Assembly (NCBI RefSeq): GCF_021728415.1
Contig: NZ_JAKKDV010000001.1
Location: forward strand, 1,007,970-1,071,969
Direction of reading: 5' to 3'
Length of the DNA: 64,000 nucleotides
Source of the DNA: Flaviramulus multivorans
GTDB taxonomy: Bacteria > Bacteroidota > Bacteroidia > Flavobacteriales > Flavobacteriaceae
A program made the position numbers and the translations under genes. The notes below the pieces were generated by a model. That model had not been told where the DNA came from. It was given only the letters and a program-made list of their open reading frames with translations, and did no database searches. The stretch's first letter is position 1, and each line of letters opens with the position of its first letter. Shown here piece after piece: positions 42,647 to 51,434 of the stretch.

Positions 42647-42743
42647 GTAAAACTTTATTAAAAATTAAAAGTGTGATTTTTTTTAAGAAAAACACAATTT
42701 TTTTTCATCCCAAATCCGTTGCTATACTTTAATACTACCATTT

Positions 42744-42764
42744 ACCCGTAAACATGTTACGGGT
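42744..42764. repeat. Inverted repeat in intergenic region
   Basis: ACCCGTAA and TTACGGGT (8 bp each) enclose ACATG. It lies about 100 bp after the LuxR-type regulator gene. It has no long T-run, so it could be a protein site rather than a terminator. Confidence 0.45.
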
Positions 42765-42866
42765 TTCCCGCAGTTCAAAAAGAAAAGCGATAATTATATT
42801 TGTTCTATCAACACTTCAAAAATTAATTAATCCCTCAATTTTTTGTTGATAATAGCAATTTACAAT

Positions 42867-42899
42867 AAACCCTGTGGAGGTGAGAGACCCACAGGGTTT
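42867..42899. terminator. Hairpin between the convergent LuxR-type and DUF456 genes
   Basis: AAACCCTGTGG and CCACAGGGTTT arms (11 bp) enclose an 11-base loop. It serves the minus-strand DUF456 gene, which ends 7 bp away, and perhaps the plus-strand operon too. Confidence 0.75.
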
Positions 42900-42905
42900 C
42901 TTCAT

Positions 42906-43409
42906 TTAAAATTGAAATAAAACCGTTTTATTATCCCATAAAATGCCAATAAAAAGACCCAAATAAATTACCGCTACAACAAATTTAATAAAAGTTGATG
43001 TTAAAAAACCAATAAACGATCCAAAGGCAGCTATAGTAGCAGTTTTGGAATCACTTTTGTTTATTAATTCGCCAATTAAAGCACCAAAAAATGGACCAAT
43101 AATTATTCCCCCTGGAATAGGAGCTATAAGTCCTACTATTAAACCAATTGACGTACCTACCATACCATATCTACTACCCCCAAACCTTTTAGTGCCAATA
43201 GCAGGAATTATATAATCTAAAACCCAAATAAGTATTGCTATTATAAGGGTGATTATTAAAAATGATTTATTCATTGGTATAGTATCTGAAAAATGAACAA
43301 TTAAAAGTCCTAACCAACTGGTTAGTGGACCAGGTAAAACGGGTAAAAAACTGCCAACTATGCCTAAAAGCATAAATAAGGCGGCTACAATAATTAAAAT
43401 AATATCCAT
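42906..43409 (-). CDS. DUF456 family membrane protein
   Basis: The 167-aa protein has four to five hydrophobic segments and many glycines. The family pattern GIVGSFLPVLPGP and the repeated glycine zippers (GSRYGMVGTSIGLIVGL, GGIIIGPFFGALIGE) are typical of DUF456. The function is unknown. The gene is divergent from the BlaI repressor gene. Confidence 0.85.
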   Translation of the reverse strand: MDIILIIVAALFMLLGIVGSFLPVLPGPLTSWLGLLIVHFSDTIPMNKSFLIITLIIAILIWVLDYIIPAIGTKRFGGSRYGMVGTSIGLIVGLIAPIPGGIIIGPFFGALIGELINKSDSKTATIAAFGSFIGFLTSTFIKFVVAVIYLGLFIGILWDNKTVLFQF

Positions 43410-43468
43410 AAATGTATTAAAGGTTACATCTTTTAAGACGTAAAATTATACTAATTGTTACATTTTTA

Positions 43469-43528
43469 AACTAAAAAATTAGTTTAAACTAATTTTTTAG
43501 TTATATTTGTTTAACTAAAAGTTTAGTT
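43469..43528. promoter_or_regulatory. Operator-promoter region of the first BlaI-M56 operon
   Basis: A 34-bp perfect palindrome (43469-43502) is built from AACTAAAAAATTAGTTT and its complement. A second palindrome, AACTAAA-AG-TTTAGTT, is at 43513-43528. Between them is a -7 box TATATTTG (43502-43509), so one operator covers the upstream promoter part and the other the start of transcription. This suits autorepression by the BlaI protein encoded 21 bp later. Confidence 0.75.
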
Positions 43529-43549
43529 GAATAAAAAATTTGTGATAAA

Positions 43550-43909
43550 ATGATACAACTTACAAAGGCGGAAGAAGATATAATGAAAATACTTTGGCAA
43601 CTAAAAAAGGCTAATGTAAAAGCCATTATAAAAGAATTTCCTGAGCCCAAACCAGCTTACAATACGGTTTCAACAATTGTTAGAATTTTAGAAAGCAAAG
43701 GTGTAGTAGATTATGAAAAAGAAGGAAAAGGACATGTATATTTTCCTTTAATACAACAGCAAGATTATAGTAATCAATCCATAAATAAATTGGTTGATAA
43801 TTATTTTCACGGGTCGTTTAAGAGTATGGTGTCATTTTTTGTGAAGAAGAATGATATTAGTTTAAGCGAATTAGAATCTGTTTTAAAAGAGATTAACAAA
43901 AAAGAATAA
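43550..43909 (+). CDS. BlaI/MecI/CopY-family repressor
   Basis: The 119-aa winged-helix repressor has LTKAEEDIMKILWQLKKANV, then PEPKPAYNTVSTIVRILESKG, the recognition helix region. It probably dimerises through its C-terminal helices and binds the palindromes in front of the gene. In BlaI/BlaR systems the repressor is cleaved when the M56 partner is activated. The partner gene begins 2 bp downstream. Confidence 0.9.
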   Translation: MIQLTKAEEDIMKILWQLKKANVKAIIKEFPEPKPAYNTVSTIVRILESKGVVDYEKEGKGHVYFPLIQQQDYSNQSINKLVDNYFHGSFKSMVSFFVKKNDISLSELESVLKEINKKE

Positions 43910-43911
43910 TT

Positions 43912-45534
43912 ATGGTACATTACATTTTACAAACAATAGCATTTCAAGTATTCTTTTTGTTAGTATACGATGTATTATTAAAAAAAGAAACATTTTTTAA
44001 TTGGAATAGGGTTTACTTATTAGCTACGGTCCTATTATCATTAATACTACCATTTGTAAAAATTGAAGGTTTCAAATATGCCATACCCCAAAACTTTATA
44101 GTTTCATTACCCGAAGTTATTTTAGGGCAACCTCAATCCATTAATAATTTACCATTCGAAGCTACCAGTGTAATTTCTGAAAGTACAACTTTGTTTACTT
44201 GGAAGAATGCATTCTATGTAGGAGTTTTTATTGCCTTTACTATTTTTTTATTTAAGCTTTTTAAAATCCTTACTTTAATGTATAAGAGCCCTAAAATAAA
44301 AATGGGGAAATTGAAATTAGTTCAGTTAATTAAAAGTAATGCTGCCTTTTCATTTTTCAATTATATTTTTTTAGGCGAAGGCTTAAATGATAAAGAAAAA
44401 GAAACAATTTTAAAACACGAATTGGTTCATGTAAATCAAAAACACACTCTTGATTTATTGTTTTTTGAAGTGTTGCGTATAGTATTTTGGTTTAATCCTT
44501 TAGTTTACATCTATCAAAATAAAATGATGGTGCTTCACGAGTTTATTGCGGATGCTGAAGCTGTAAAACATCAAAACAAATCAGCTTATTATCAAAACTT
44601 ATTAGCACAAGTTTTCGAAACAAAGAGTATGTCATTTATCAATCCATTTTTTAAACAATCATTAATCAAAAAACGAATCACTATGTTACAAAAATCAAAA
44701 TCAAAACAAATTAATTTACTAAAGTATGCGTTGTTAGTCCCAATGGTTTTAGGAATGATGGTTTACACATCATGTGTTCAAACCTCAAATGCCCAAGATG
44801 AAAATTCAAAAACAACTACAAAACTTGTCAATGAAACTCCGCTGATTGAAAAAATAAAAGCAGTTAAAAAGCAAATTGAAACACAAGGAAATGTCAATAA
44901 AGAAGAAGAAGAAGGACTGAACTTACTTTTACAAGTTTTTAGGGGAAATGAATTCGATTCTAAATTACTTGCTAAAGTTCAGATTTATAAAAATTTAAAA
45001 GATAAAACACCTTTGGTCGAAAAAATTTATGAAGTGTTTAAACAAATAGAAATACAGGGTAATATAAGCGAAGAGGAAGAGCGTAAAGTAAAAGGGCTTC
45101 TTATTTTTATTGCAGAAGATGGCTTTAACGATCCATTTTTTGAGGATATTATAAAGGATGTAGATATACCTTTTGCCGTTATTGACCAAGTACCAATTTT
45201 CCCTGGATGTGAAGATTTATCAGAACAGGAGCAAAGAGATTGCATGTCTAGAAATGTTAACATTCATGTCAGTAGAAATTTTAATACCAAACTAGCAAAT
45301 GATTTAAAGTTAACAGGCAGACAGCGCATAAATGTTATATTTAAAATTAATAATGAAGGTGAGGTAGTCGGTGTGAGCTCAAGAGCACCACATCCAGAGT
45401 TAGAAGCTGAGGCTATACGAGTTATAAAAACCCTACCTAAGTTTAAACCTGGAGAGCACCAAGGTAAAAAAGTTAATGTGTCATACTCATTACCAATAAT
45501 TTTTGAAGTTGCTGTAGATAAACCAAAAGAGTAA
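43912..45534 (+). CDS. M56 (BlaR1-like) membrane metallopeptidase with TonB-like C-terminus
   Basis: The 540-aa protein has three to four N-terminal TM helices and the M56 zinc site HELVH at about 167 with downstream Glu in HEFIADAEA. A fourth helix follows (about 266-285). The extracytoplasmic part has two related repeats (TPLIEKIKAVKKQIETQGNV and TPLVEKIYEVFKQIEIQGNI). A TonB C-terminal domain comes last (PIFPGCEDLS, GEVVGVSSRAPHPELE). No penicillin-binding sensor domain is present, so the signal is not a simple beta-lactam. In Bacteroidota such proteins are common and poorly understood. Confidence 0.85.
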   Translation: MVHYILQTIAFQVFFLLVYDVLLKKETFFNWNRVYLLATVLLSLILPFVKIEGFKYAIPQNFIVSLPEVILGQPQSINNLPFEATSVISESTTLFTWKNAFYVGVFIAFTIFLFKLFKILTLMYKSPKIKMGKLKLVQLIKSNAAFSFFNYIFLGEGLNDKEKETILKHELVHVNQKHTLDLLFFEVLRIVFWFNPLVYIYQNKMMVLHEFIADAEAVKHQNKSAYYQNLLAQVFETKSMSFINPFFKQSLIKKRITMLQKSKSKQINLLKYALLVPMVLGMMVYTSCVQTSNAQDENSKTTTKLVNETPLIEKIKAVKKQIETQGNVNKEEEEGLNLLLQVFRGNEFDSKLLAKVQIYKNLKDKTPLVEKIYEVFKQIEIQGNISEEEERKVKGLLIFIAEDGFNDPFFEDIIKDVDIPFAVIDQVPIFPGCEDLSEQEQRDCMSRNVNIHVSRNFNTKLANDLKLTGRQRINVIFKINNEGEVVGVSSRAPHPELEAEAIRVIKTLPKFKPGEHQGKKVNVSYSLPIIFEVAVDKPKE

Positions 45535-45561
45535 TTTTTCATTTTGTAAATGAAATACTTT

Positions 45562-45589
45562 AAAAACCGAAGTCTAAACTTCGGTTTTT
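45562..45589 (+). terminator. Terminator of the first BlaI-M56 operon
   Basis: AAAAACCGAAGT and ACTTCGGTTTTT arms (12 bp) with a CTAA loop and following T-run. Confidence 0.88.
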
Positions 45590-45647
45590 GTTTTTTAGAG
45601 ATTTTAAAACCGAAAAAAATTGTACTTTTCAGTTTCACTTTTAACCA

Positions 45648-46124
45648 ATGAGGCAAATTTGTTTTTTTCTATGTATGTTGGTACTCACATCATGCGAGTG
45701 TTTTAATGTAAAAAAAACAACTCCAGAAGCCATTTTAAATGAAGAATTAAAGACATTTAATTGGAAGGAGGTTGATACCTATCCGTCTTTTTCAGAATGC
45801 GATTCACTAGCTGGAAAAGAAGAGAAAATGTATTGTTTTCAGTATTTTTTAAAAAAGCATATTTCAGGTAAACTTCTAAACGAAACTATTGTTGTCAATC
45901 AAGATATTAACGACACTATTAATTTGCAGTTTCAGGTTTCTGATAAGGGTGTTTTATCTATTTTGAATACGGATATGGATAGTGTTACTATAAAAGAAAT
46001 ACCCAATATCAATGAATTGCTTTACAAAAGCTTAGATTCGCTTCCTAAAATTTATCCGGCAATAAAACGCGGCCAGCAAGTAACTACGGAGTTTAACTTA
46101 CCTATAATAATAAATGTGAATTAA
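45648..46124 (+). CDS. Lipoprotein with TonB-like domain
   Basis: The 158-aa product has a lipobox (LCMLVLTSCEC, Cys16). The mature part resembles the C-terminal domain of the M56 protein upstream: YPSFSECDSLAG aligns with FPGCEDLSEQEQ, and both end with a strand of the LPIIINVN or LPIIFEVA type. A TonB-like fold without a TM helix is probable. It may interact with the M56 protein, though a terminator separates the genes. Confidence 0.65.
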   Translation: MRQICFFLCMLVLTSCECFNVKKTTPEAILNEELKTFNWKEVDTYPSFSECDSLAGKEEKMYCFQYFLKKHISGKLLNETIVVNQDINDTINLQFQVSDKGVLSILNTDMDSVTIKEIPNINELLYKSLDSLPKIYPAIKRGQQVTTEFNLPIIINVN

Positions 46125-46129
46125 TTGGG

Positions 46130-46864
46130 TTAAAACCTAATAGCTAGTTTTCGCATTAATCTCAAAATTTCGGCATATAACCAAACTAAAGTGACTAAAA
46201 GCCCCCAAGTGGCAAGCCATTCCTTATATTTTGGCGATTTGTTTTTATGGCGCTCTATATAATCAAAATCGAGAAGTAAGGATAATGAAGCAAAAATAGC
46301 CGCGACAATATTAAAAATAATTGCTGGCCATGAGGTGCCCCAAATAAAAACTTTGATGTCAAAAAGACTAAGAATCCAAGAAATAATATAAATAACAAAA
46401 ATACTGGCAGCAACAGTAATAATAACACTTCGAAGTTTTTTAGTAACAACAATAATACGTGTTTGATAAAGTAGTAATACAACAAAAAAAGTCACGATGG
46501 TTATACCAATAGCCTGATATGGTAAATTAGGAAAATGCGCATGTGCATACACACTCATACTACCCAGAAAAAATCCTTTTGCTATGGCATATAGAGGTAC
46601 TAAAATATGCGCCCATTGTTGACGAACCGATATAACAATACTTATAATAATGGCGGCGAGCATACCACCTAAACCATACCATTTAATGTTTTCACCATTG
46701 CTATAAAGTTTCCAAACACCAATGGATATAATTATAATGAGGATTATAGACAGCATTGATTTTACGAAAATACCAGTAACCGTCATGGTTTTTTCTTTGG
46801 TATTACCGCCACCAAAGAAGTAATTTGTAAATGCTGGGTTGGATGTTTTATTTAGCAAATTCAT
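46130..46864 (-). CDS. Bax inhibitor-1/YccA-like membrane protein
   Basis: The 244-aa protein has seven hydrophobic segments after a hydrophilic N-terminus (NPAFTNYFFGG). The family pattern appears in AKGFFLGSMSVYAHA and LLLDFDYIERHKNKSPKYKEW, with the acidic-lined last helix (WLYAEILRLMRKL). BI-1-like proteins form Ca2+ or H+-responsive leak channels. The role in bacteria is not well defined. Converges with the TonB-like lipoprotein gene. Confidence 0.85.
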   Translation of the reverse strand: MNLLNKTSNPAFTNYFFGGGNTKEKTMTVTGIFVKSMLSIILIIIISIGVWKLYSNGENIKWYGLGGMLAAIIISIVISVRQQWAHILVPLYAIAKGFFLGSMSVYAHAHFPNLPYQAIGITIVTFFVVLLLYQTRIIVVTKKLRSVIITVAASIFVIYIISWILSLFDIKVFIWGTSWPAIIFNIVAAIFASLSLLLDFDYIERHKNKSPKYKEWLATWGLLVTLVWLYAEILRLMRKLAIRF

Positions 46865-46926
46865 TATCGTAAATCTAATAAAAATTATAGTATATAGATG
46901 TGGCGATTACTTCAATACTTTAGTCA

Positions 46927-46969
46927 GTTCGAGTGATTTCGATTTTCACATCGAAATTGTATCGAGAAC
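46927..46969. repeat. Palindromic repeat with conserved ends, copy 2
   Basis: GTTCGAGTGA start and GTATCGAGAAC end, with core ATTTCGAT-TTTCAC-ATCGAAAT. Its last base is also the last base of the stop codon of the glycosyltransferase gene. Confidence 0.75.
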
Positions 46970-48114
46970 TATTTGTTGAAAGTCCTTCCTTTCCATTTAT
47001 AACTTAAAAAAAACGAGATAAAAGCTATGTAAACACTAAAAAATAGATATATGAAAAAGGATGGGATAAAACTTAATAAAGTTTCCTTTTGATTAAAAAA
47101 CGAAGCAGATTTATATATTAAAAAGAAATCGATATTAAACTTTATAATAAGTACATAGCACCAAATTTTAAAATTTAATACACCTATAATTGAAAGTAGT
47201 AAGCCAACAATAACTAAAGAATTCATTAACAACACTACCAATCCAGTAAATTTCCCAAACCAATTATTATAAGCACTTGCTTTTCCTGCCCAACGAATTC
47301 GTTGAGATGTTAGTTCACTCCAACTTGGTTGAGGTTTCGTTGTTACTATACTGTTTTCACACTTTAAATAGTGAAGCTTTTTAGGGTGCTTTTTTGCGAT
47401 TTTTTCTAAAAGAAAAATATCATCGCCACTGGCAATACTTTCATTGCCATCAAAACCATTTACTTGATTAAAAACAGCTTTAGTGTAAGCTAAATTAGCA
47501 CCATTACACATAAAAGGCTGTCTGATACCAAAACCACCAATAGTAGCACCTTGCAAACTTAAAATATCAAGTAGTTGAAACCTGCCTAAAAAATTGTTTT
47601 GCTGTGATAATATAATAGGTCCTACTATACAAACAGCCTTGTTTTTTTGAATGAACTCATCAAAGCTATCTAGCCAGTATTTTGGGAATACACAATCGGC
47701 GTCGGTTGTAATAATCCACTCATGTTTTGCATAGTTTATGGCAGTTGTAATAGCATCTTTTTTAGGCGAGTTTGTTACTCTTTTATTTGGAATAATTTTG
47801 ATGTAAGTTCGAGTGATTCCGATAGTTGTCGGAATCGTATCGAGAACTTTATGAATAATTTCAACGGAATCATCTTCAGAGGCATCATCAACCAAAAAGA
47901 CTTCAAAAAGCTCTTTGGGGTAATTTAAAGATTCAATAGATTTCAATAAACCTGGTAAATTGTCGGCTTCATTTCTAAACGGAATGATCACTGAAAATTT
48001 GGTTTTAGGAGCGGTGTCCTGTAATATGAAAAGCTTTATTTTATCAAAACCAAACACAAAGCTCCCTATTAAAAGCAAGTATAGTATCGTTATAATTAAG
48101 CTAACTACAATCAT
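46969..48114 (-). CDS. Family 2 glycosyltransferase with C-terminal membrane helices
   Basis: The 381-aa protein has a short N-terminal TM helix, then a GT-A catalytic domain with FSVIIPFRNEADNLPGLLKS, VDDASEDDSV, TDADCVFPKYWL and a Q(R)RRW-like QRIRWAGKA, and three C-terminal hydrophobic helices. It probably transfers sugars to a lipid or polymer at the inner membrane. Residues around 96-109 (VLDTIPTTIGITRT) are encoded by a palindromic repeat (47807-47847), which looks like an in-frame insertion between the donor site and the next strand. The start overlaps the end of the UPF0104 gene by 4 bp. Confidence 0.87.
   Translation of the reverse strand: MIVVSLIITILYLLLIGSFVFGFDKIKLFILQDTAPKTKFSVIIPFRNEADNLPGLLKSIESLNYPKELFEVFLVDDASEDDSVEIIHKVLDTIPTTIGITRTYIKIIPNKRVTNSPKKDAITTAINYAKHEWIITTDADCVFPKYWLDSFDEFIQKNKAVCIVGPIILSQQNNFLGRFQLLDILSLQGATIGGFGIRQPFMCNGANLAYTKAVFNQVNGFDGNESIASGDDIFLLEKIAKKHPKKLHYLKCENSIVTTKPQPSWSELTSQRIRWAGKASAYNNWFGKFTGLVVLLMNSLVIVGLLLSIIGVLNFKIWCYVLIIKFNIDFFLIYKSASFFNQKETLLSFIPSFFIYLFFSVYIAFISFFLSYKWKGRTFNK
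47807..47847. repeat. Palindromic repeat, copy 3, inside the GT2 coding sequence
   Basis: Starts GTTCGAGTGA and ends CGTATCGAGAAC. The core GATTCCGA..TCGGAATC differs from that of the other two copies. It is translated in frame as about 14 residues of the glycosyltransferase. Confidence 0.78.
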
Positions 48115-49085
48115 GCTTCAACGGTGGTTTTAGGCACATTAAAATTAAGCACATAGTAACTGCCAAATACACTAGGTAAAACAAAATTAAGTAACCACAT
48201 GATTGTTATGATGCTTAAAATGGTGAGTTCGTTTGTATGCATAAATGAAAACAAATACACAGCTACACTACCTTTTATAACAACATCAAAAATAAAAATA
48301 GATGGTATAACAGATGCTATTAAATACATAGAGGTAATAACAATCATGGCATTTATATAAGGCATATCAACTTGAAAAAGGGATAATAAAAAATAAAACT
48401 GAAACGAAAATATAGCATACCGTATTATTGAAAAAACGAAACCTAATATTAATGTGTTTTTTGGATAGCCGATAATAAAAGCTTTAATTTTCTCTAAAGA
48501 AAACCCCTTAACAGTGAACTTACTTTTTGTTAAGCCAAAGCCCAACAAAGCAAATGCAATTAATACGATGGTTAAAAACTTTGCGAATTTGTAATAATTA
48601 ATTTCTGGGTTATATGTTGATATAAAAAACCAGAGTCCAAACACACCTAATAAAACGGTGCAACTCATTTGCAAAATATTACCCAATAAATTTATTATCA
48701 TAACTTTTTTACGATAAATAGGCTTAAAGTAAATGGCTTTGGCACCGTATTCGCCAATTCTATTAGGTGTAAATAATGATGCTGTTAGCGCTCCCAAACT
48801 TTGCTCGAATGAATTTTTAAATCGAATTTTTTTAATGGGATTTATTAAAGTCTGCCATTTTAAAATTTCGAAAAACCAGTTACAAATGCTTAAAAACAAC
48901 AAAAAAAGCACTGTTTTTAATGAAAAAACGTCGTTTTTTGATATAAAATCGACAAAAACAGAAAATTCTAACTCCTCGTTATTGGCTAATTTGTTGTAAA
49001 TAAAATAAAAAGCCCCAACAACTATACTTAATTTAATGAGTACAAAAAAGAATTGTTTAGTTTTGTATGGAAGCGAATACCTCAT
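48111..49085 (-). CDS. UPF0104/lysylphosphatidylglycerol synthase-TM-like membrane protein
   Basis: The 324-aa protein has about eight hydrophobic segments. The family region FEQSLGALTASLFTPNRIGE is the usual signature of UPF0104 (YbhN/AglD-like), which flips or handles lipid-linked compounds. It is the upstream gene of the GT2 gene with a 4-bp overlap, so the two probably act on the same glycolipid. Confidence 0.83.
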   Translation of the reverse strand: MRYSLPYKTKQFFFVLIKLSIVVGAFYFIYNKLANNEELEFSVFVDFISKNDVFSLKTVLFLLFLSICNWFFEILKWQTLINPIKKIRFKNSFEQSLGALTASLFTPNRIGEYGAKAIYFKPIYRKKVMIINLLGNILQMSCTVLLGVFGLWFFISTYNPEINYYKFAKFLTIVLIAFALLGFGLTKSKFTVKGFSLEKIKAFIIGYPKNTLILGFVFSIIRYAIFSFQFYFLLSLFQVDMPYINAMIVITSMYLIASVIPSIFIFDVVIKGSVAVYLFSFMHTNELTILSIITIMWLLNFVLPSVFGSYYVLNFNVPKTTVEA

Positions 49086-49115
49086 ATTAATTGCAAATTA
49101 AACTAATATTATTGT

Positions 49116-49754
49116 ATGTCTTCAAATTTTAAAATTTATAAGAAATATTGGTTAGTTTTAAGTCTAACATGTTTTTTTTATTTAGGAGTTTCTCAAACCG
49201 ATACAAGTACCTTTAAAGCGCAATTTGCATTAGGTGTAAATAATCCGTCATCGGATGGTTTTGTGAATAATTTTGAAGCCAACAGTATTAATTTCCCTAG
49301 CATTAATTTAGGAATACAGTATATGTTTATGCAAAAATTAGGTGTAAAATTAGACTTAGGATACAATAGGTTTTCGAATTTAGATAATACGCCCGAATTT
49401 AAGGTGAATTACACGCGTATTAACGCACAATTTGTTTACGATTTATCTAGCATTCTTAGTTTAAATCGCATCGGTACTTTTGTGCATGCAGGTCCTGGAC
49501 TTTCAACAATTAAGCCTTTGGGTAATTACACACAAAACAACACGTCGTACTTAAATACAATGGCTGGAATGGAGTTCCATTATGGGATTTCAGATAAACT
49601 TTCAGTGTATTTGGATGCTTCTTATATTTTAGGATTTGGTAAAGATTTTAATCCAGTTTCAAATGGTAATGGATCTTTTAACGGAAATCTTTTAACAGTA
49701 ACTATAGGTGCATCCATATCGTTAAGTGGTTGTTATTATTGCGAGAATGATTAA
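49116..49754 (+). CDS. Outer-membrane beta-barrel protein
   Basis: The 212-aa product has an N-terminal signal peptide ([15 protein letters not shown]) and alternating beta strands with aromatic residues typical of a small 8-stranded barrel ([44 protein letters not shown]). It resembles OmpA-type N-terminal barrels without a peptidoglycan domain. It begins an operon with ruvC, whose start overlaps its end. Confidence 0.75.
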   Translation: MSSNFKIYKKYWLVLSLTCFFYLGVSQTDTSTFKAQFALGVNNPSSDGFVNNFEANSINFPSINLGIQYMFMQKLGVKLDLGYNRFSNLDNTPEFKVNYTRINAQFVYDLSSILSLNRIGTFVHAGPGLSTIKPLGNYTQNNTSYLNTMAGMEFHYGISDKLSVYLDASYILGFGKDFNPVSNGNGSFNGNLLTVTIGASISLSGCYYCEND

Positions 49755-50301
49755 AGAAAAAATAATTTTAGGGATTGATCCGGGTACAACTATTATGGGT
49801 TTCGGACTCATTAAAGTCGTGGGCAAAACTATGCAGTTTATGCAACTTAATGAATTGGATTTAAAAAAATACGATGACCATTATTTAAAGTTGAAACTCA
49901 TTTTTGAACGTACCATAGAGCTTATCGACACCCATAATCCAGACGAAATTGCTATTGAAGCACCTTTTTACGGTAAAAACGTTCAAAGTATGCTAAAATT
50001 AGGACGAGCGCAAGGGGTTGCTATGGCTGCTGGGTTAAGTAGAGAAATACCAATTACTGAATATTTGCCAAAGAAAATAAAAATGGCCATTACGGGAAAC
50101 GGAAATGCTAGTAAAGAACAAGTCGCTAAAATGCTTCAGAGTTTACTCAATCTAAAAACTTTACCCAAAAATTTAGATGCTACTGATGGACTAGCAGCTG
50201 CCGTGTGTCATTTTTATAATTCTGGAAGAGTTGAGATTGGTAAAAGCTATTCGGGATGGGATGCTTTTGTGAAGCAGAATGAGAATAGGGTTAAAAAGTA
50301 A
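49747..50301 (+). CDS. ruvC: Holliday junction resolvase RuvC
   Basis: Counting from ATG 49747, the protein has 184 residues. The catalytic acidic residues lie in [13 protein letters not shown] (Asp11), [19 protein letters not shown] (Glu) and [12 protein letters not shown] (two Asp). RuvC dimers cut Holliday junctions with RuvAB. The ATG overlaps the OMP stop by 8 bp. An earlier start at 49726 adds a poor N-terminus. hemW follows with a 1-bp overlap. Confidence 0.93.
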   Translation: MIKEKIILGIDPGTTIMGFGLIKVVGKTMQFMQLNELDLKKYDDHYLKLKLIFERTIELIDTHNPDEIAIEAPFYGKNVQSMLKLGRAQGVAMAAGLSREIPITEYLPKKIKMAITGNGNASKEQVAKMLQSLLNLKTLPKNLDATDGLAAAVCHFYNSGRVEIGKSYSGWDAFVKQNENRVKK

Positions 50302-51434
50302 TGGCGGGTATTTACATTCATATTCCATTTTGCAAGCAAGCTTGCTATTATTGCGATTTTCATTTTTCAACATCTTTAAAAAAGAAAGATGAACTTGTTA
50401 ATGCACTAATTAAAGAAATAGAACTACGAAAAAACGAATTAGAGAACCAAACCATCGAAACCATTTATTTTGGTGGTGGGACACCTAGTTTGTTGTCAAA
50501 TAACAAATTGGAACTAATAATACATTCGGTTTATAAACATTATATAGTTGCGAACAAACCCGAAATCACTCTTGAAGCCAACCCTGACGATTTATCAAAA
50601 AAGCGTATCATTGAACTATCTAAAACCTCGATAAACCGTTTAAGCATTGGAATCCAATCTTTTTTTGACGAAGATTTAAAACTTATGAATCGAGCCCACA
50701 GTGCCAATGAGGCGAAAAACTGTTTAAAAATTGCGACCGACTATTTTGATAATATTTCTGTAGATTTAATTTATGGTATTCCAGGATTGAGTAATAAGCG
50801 TTGGGTAGAAAATATAGAAAGGGTTTTAAGTTATAAAATCCCTCATATTTCAAGTTATGCCTTAACCGTAGAGCCTAAAACAGCACTAGAAAATTTTATA
50901 AAAAAAGGGCTTATAAAAAATGTAGATGACCATGTTGCCGAAGAGCAGTTTCATATTTTAATTGAAAAACTAGGGGCCTCAGATTTTGTACACTATGAAT
51001 TATCTAACTTCGGAAAACCCAATTATTTTAGTAGGAACAATTCAGCATACTGGCAAGGGAAAACGTATTTGGGTATTGGTCCGTCTGCACATTCATTTAA
51101 CGGGAATCAACGTGGTTGGAATGTTAGAAATAATTCAAAATACATTAAATCTTTAGAGCAAAATATCCTTCCAATGGAAACAGAAACCCTGTCAACAGCA
51201 GATAAATATAACGAGTATGTGATGACTGGTTTACGAACCATTTGGGGTGTTTCATTAAATAAAATTGAAAAAGATTTTGGAAATCAATACAAAAAGTATC
51301 TTTTACAACAATCTCAAAAGCATATTAATGAACAATTATTGTATCTTGATAACGACAAACTATTAGTCACTAAAAAAGGAAAATTTTTAAGCGATGGTAT
51401 CGCTTCAGACTTATTTAAAATTAATTTATCTTGA
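50301..51434 (+). CDS. hemW: Radical SAM heme chaperone HemW
   Basis: The 377-aa protein has the radical SAM cysteines Cys11, Cys15 and Cys18 (HIPFCKQACYYCDFHF) and the GGGTPSLLS loop. The C-terminal HemW domain has AYWQGKTYLGIGPSAHSF. The earlier name was oxygen-independent coproporphyrinogen III oxidase-like, but members with the HemN-type catalytic set differ, and the CxxxCxxC-F-H pattern fits HemW, which transfers heme. The start is next to the stop of ruvC. Confidence 0.9.
   Translation: MAGIYIHIPFCKQACYYCDFHFSTSLKKKDELVNALIKEIELRKNELENQTIETIYFGGGTPSLLSNNKLELIIHSVYKHYIVANKPEITLEANPDDLSKKRIIELSKTSINRLSIGIQSFFDEDLKLMNRAHSANEAKNCLKIATDYFDNISVDLIYGIPGLSNKRWVENIERVLSYKIPHISSYALTVEPKTALENFIKKGLIKNVDDHVAEEQFHILIEKLGASDFVHYELSNFGKPNYFSRNNSAYWQGKTYLGIGPSAHSFNGNQRGWNVRNNSKYIKSLEQNILPMETETLSTADKYNEYVMTGLRTIWGVSLNKIEKDFGNQYKKYLLQQSQKHINEQLLYLDNDKLLVTKKGKFLSDGIASDLFKINLS

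Noticed and set aside
42755..42850. 31-codon open frame after the LuxR-type regulator (MLRVSRSSKRK start)
   Set aside because: Starts inside an inverted repeat, with no family likeness or leader.
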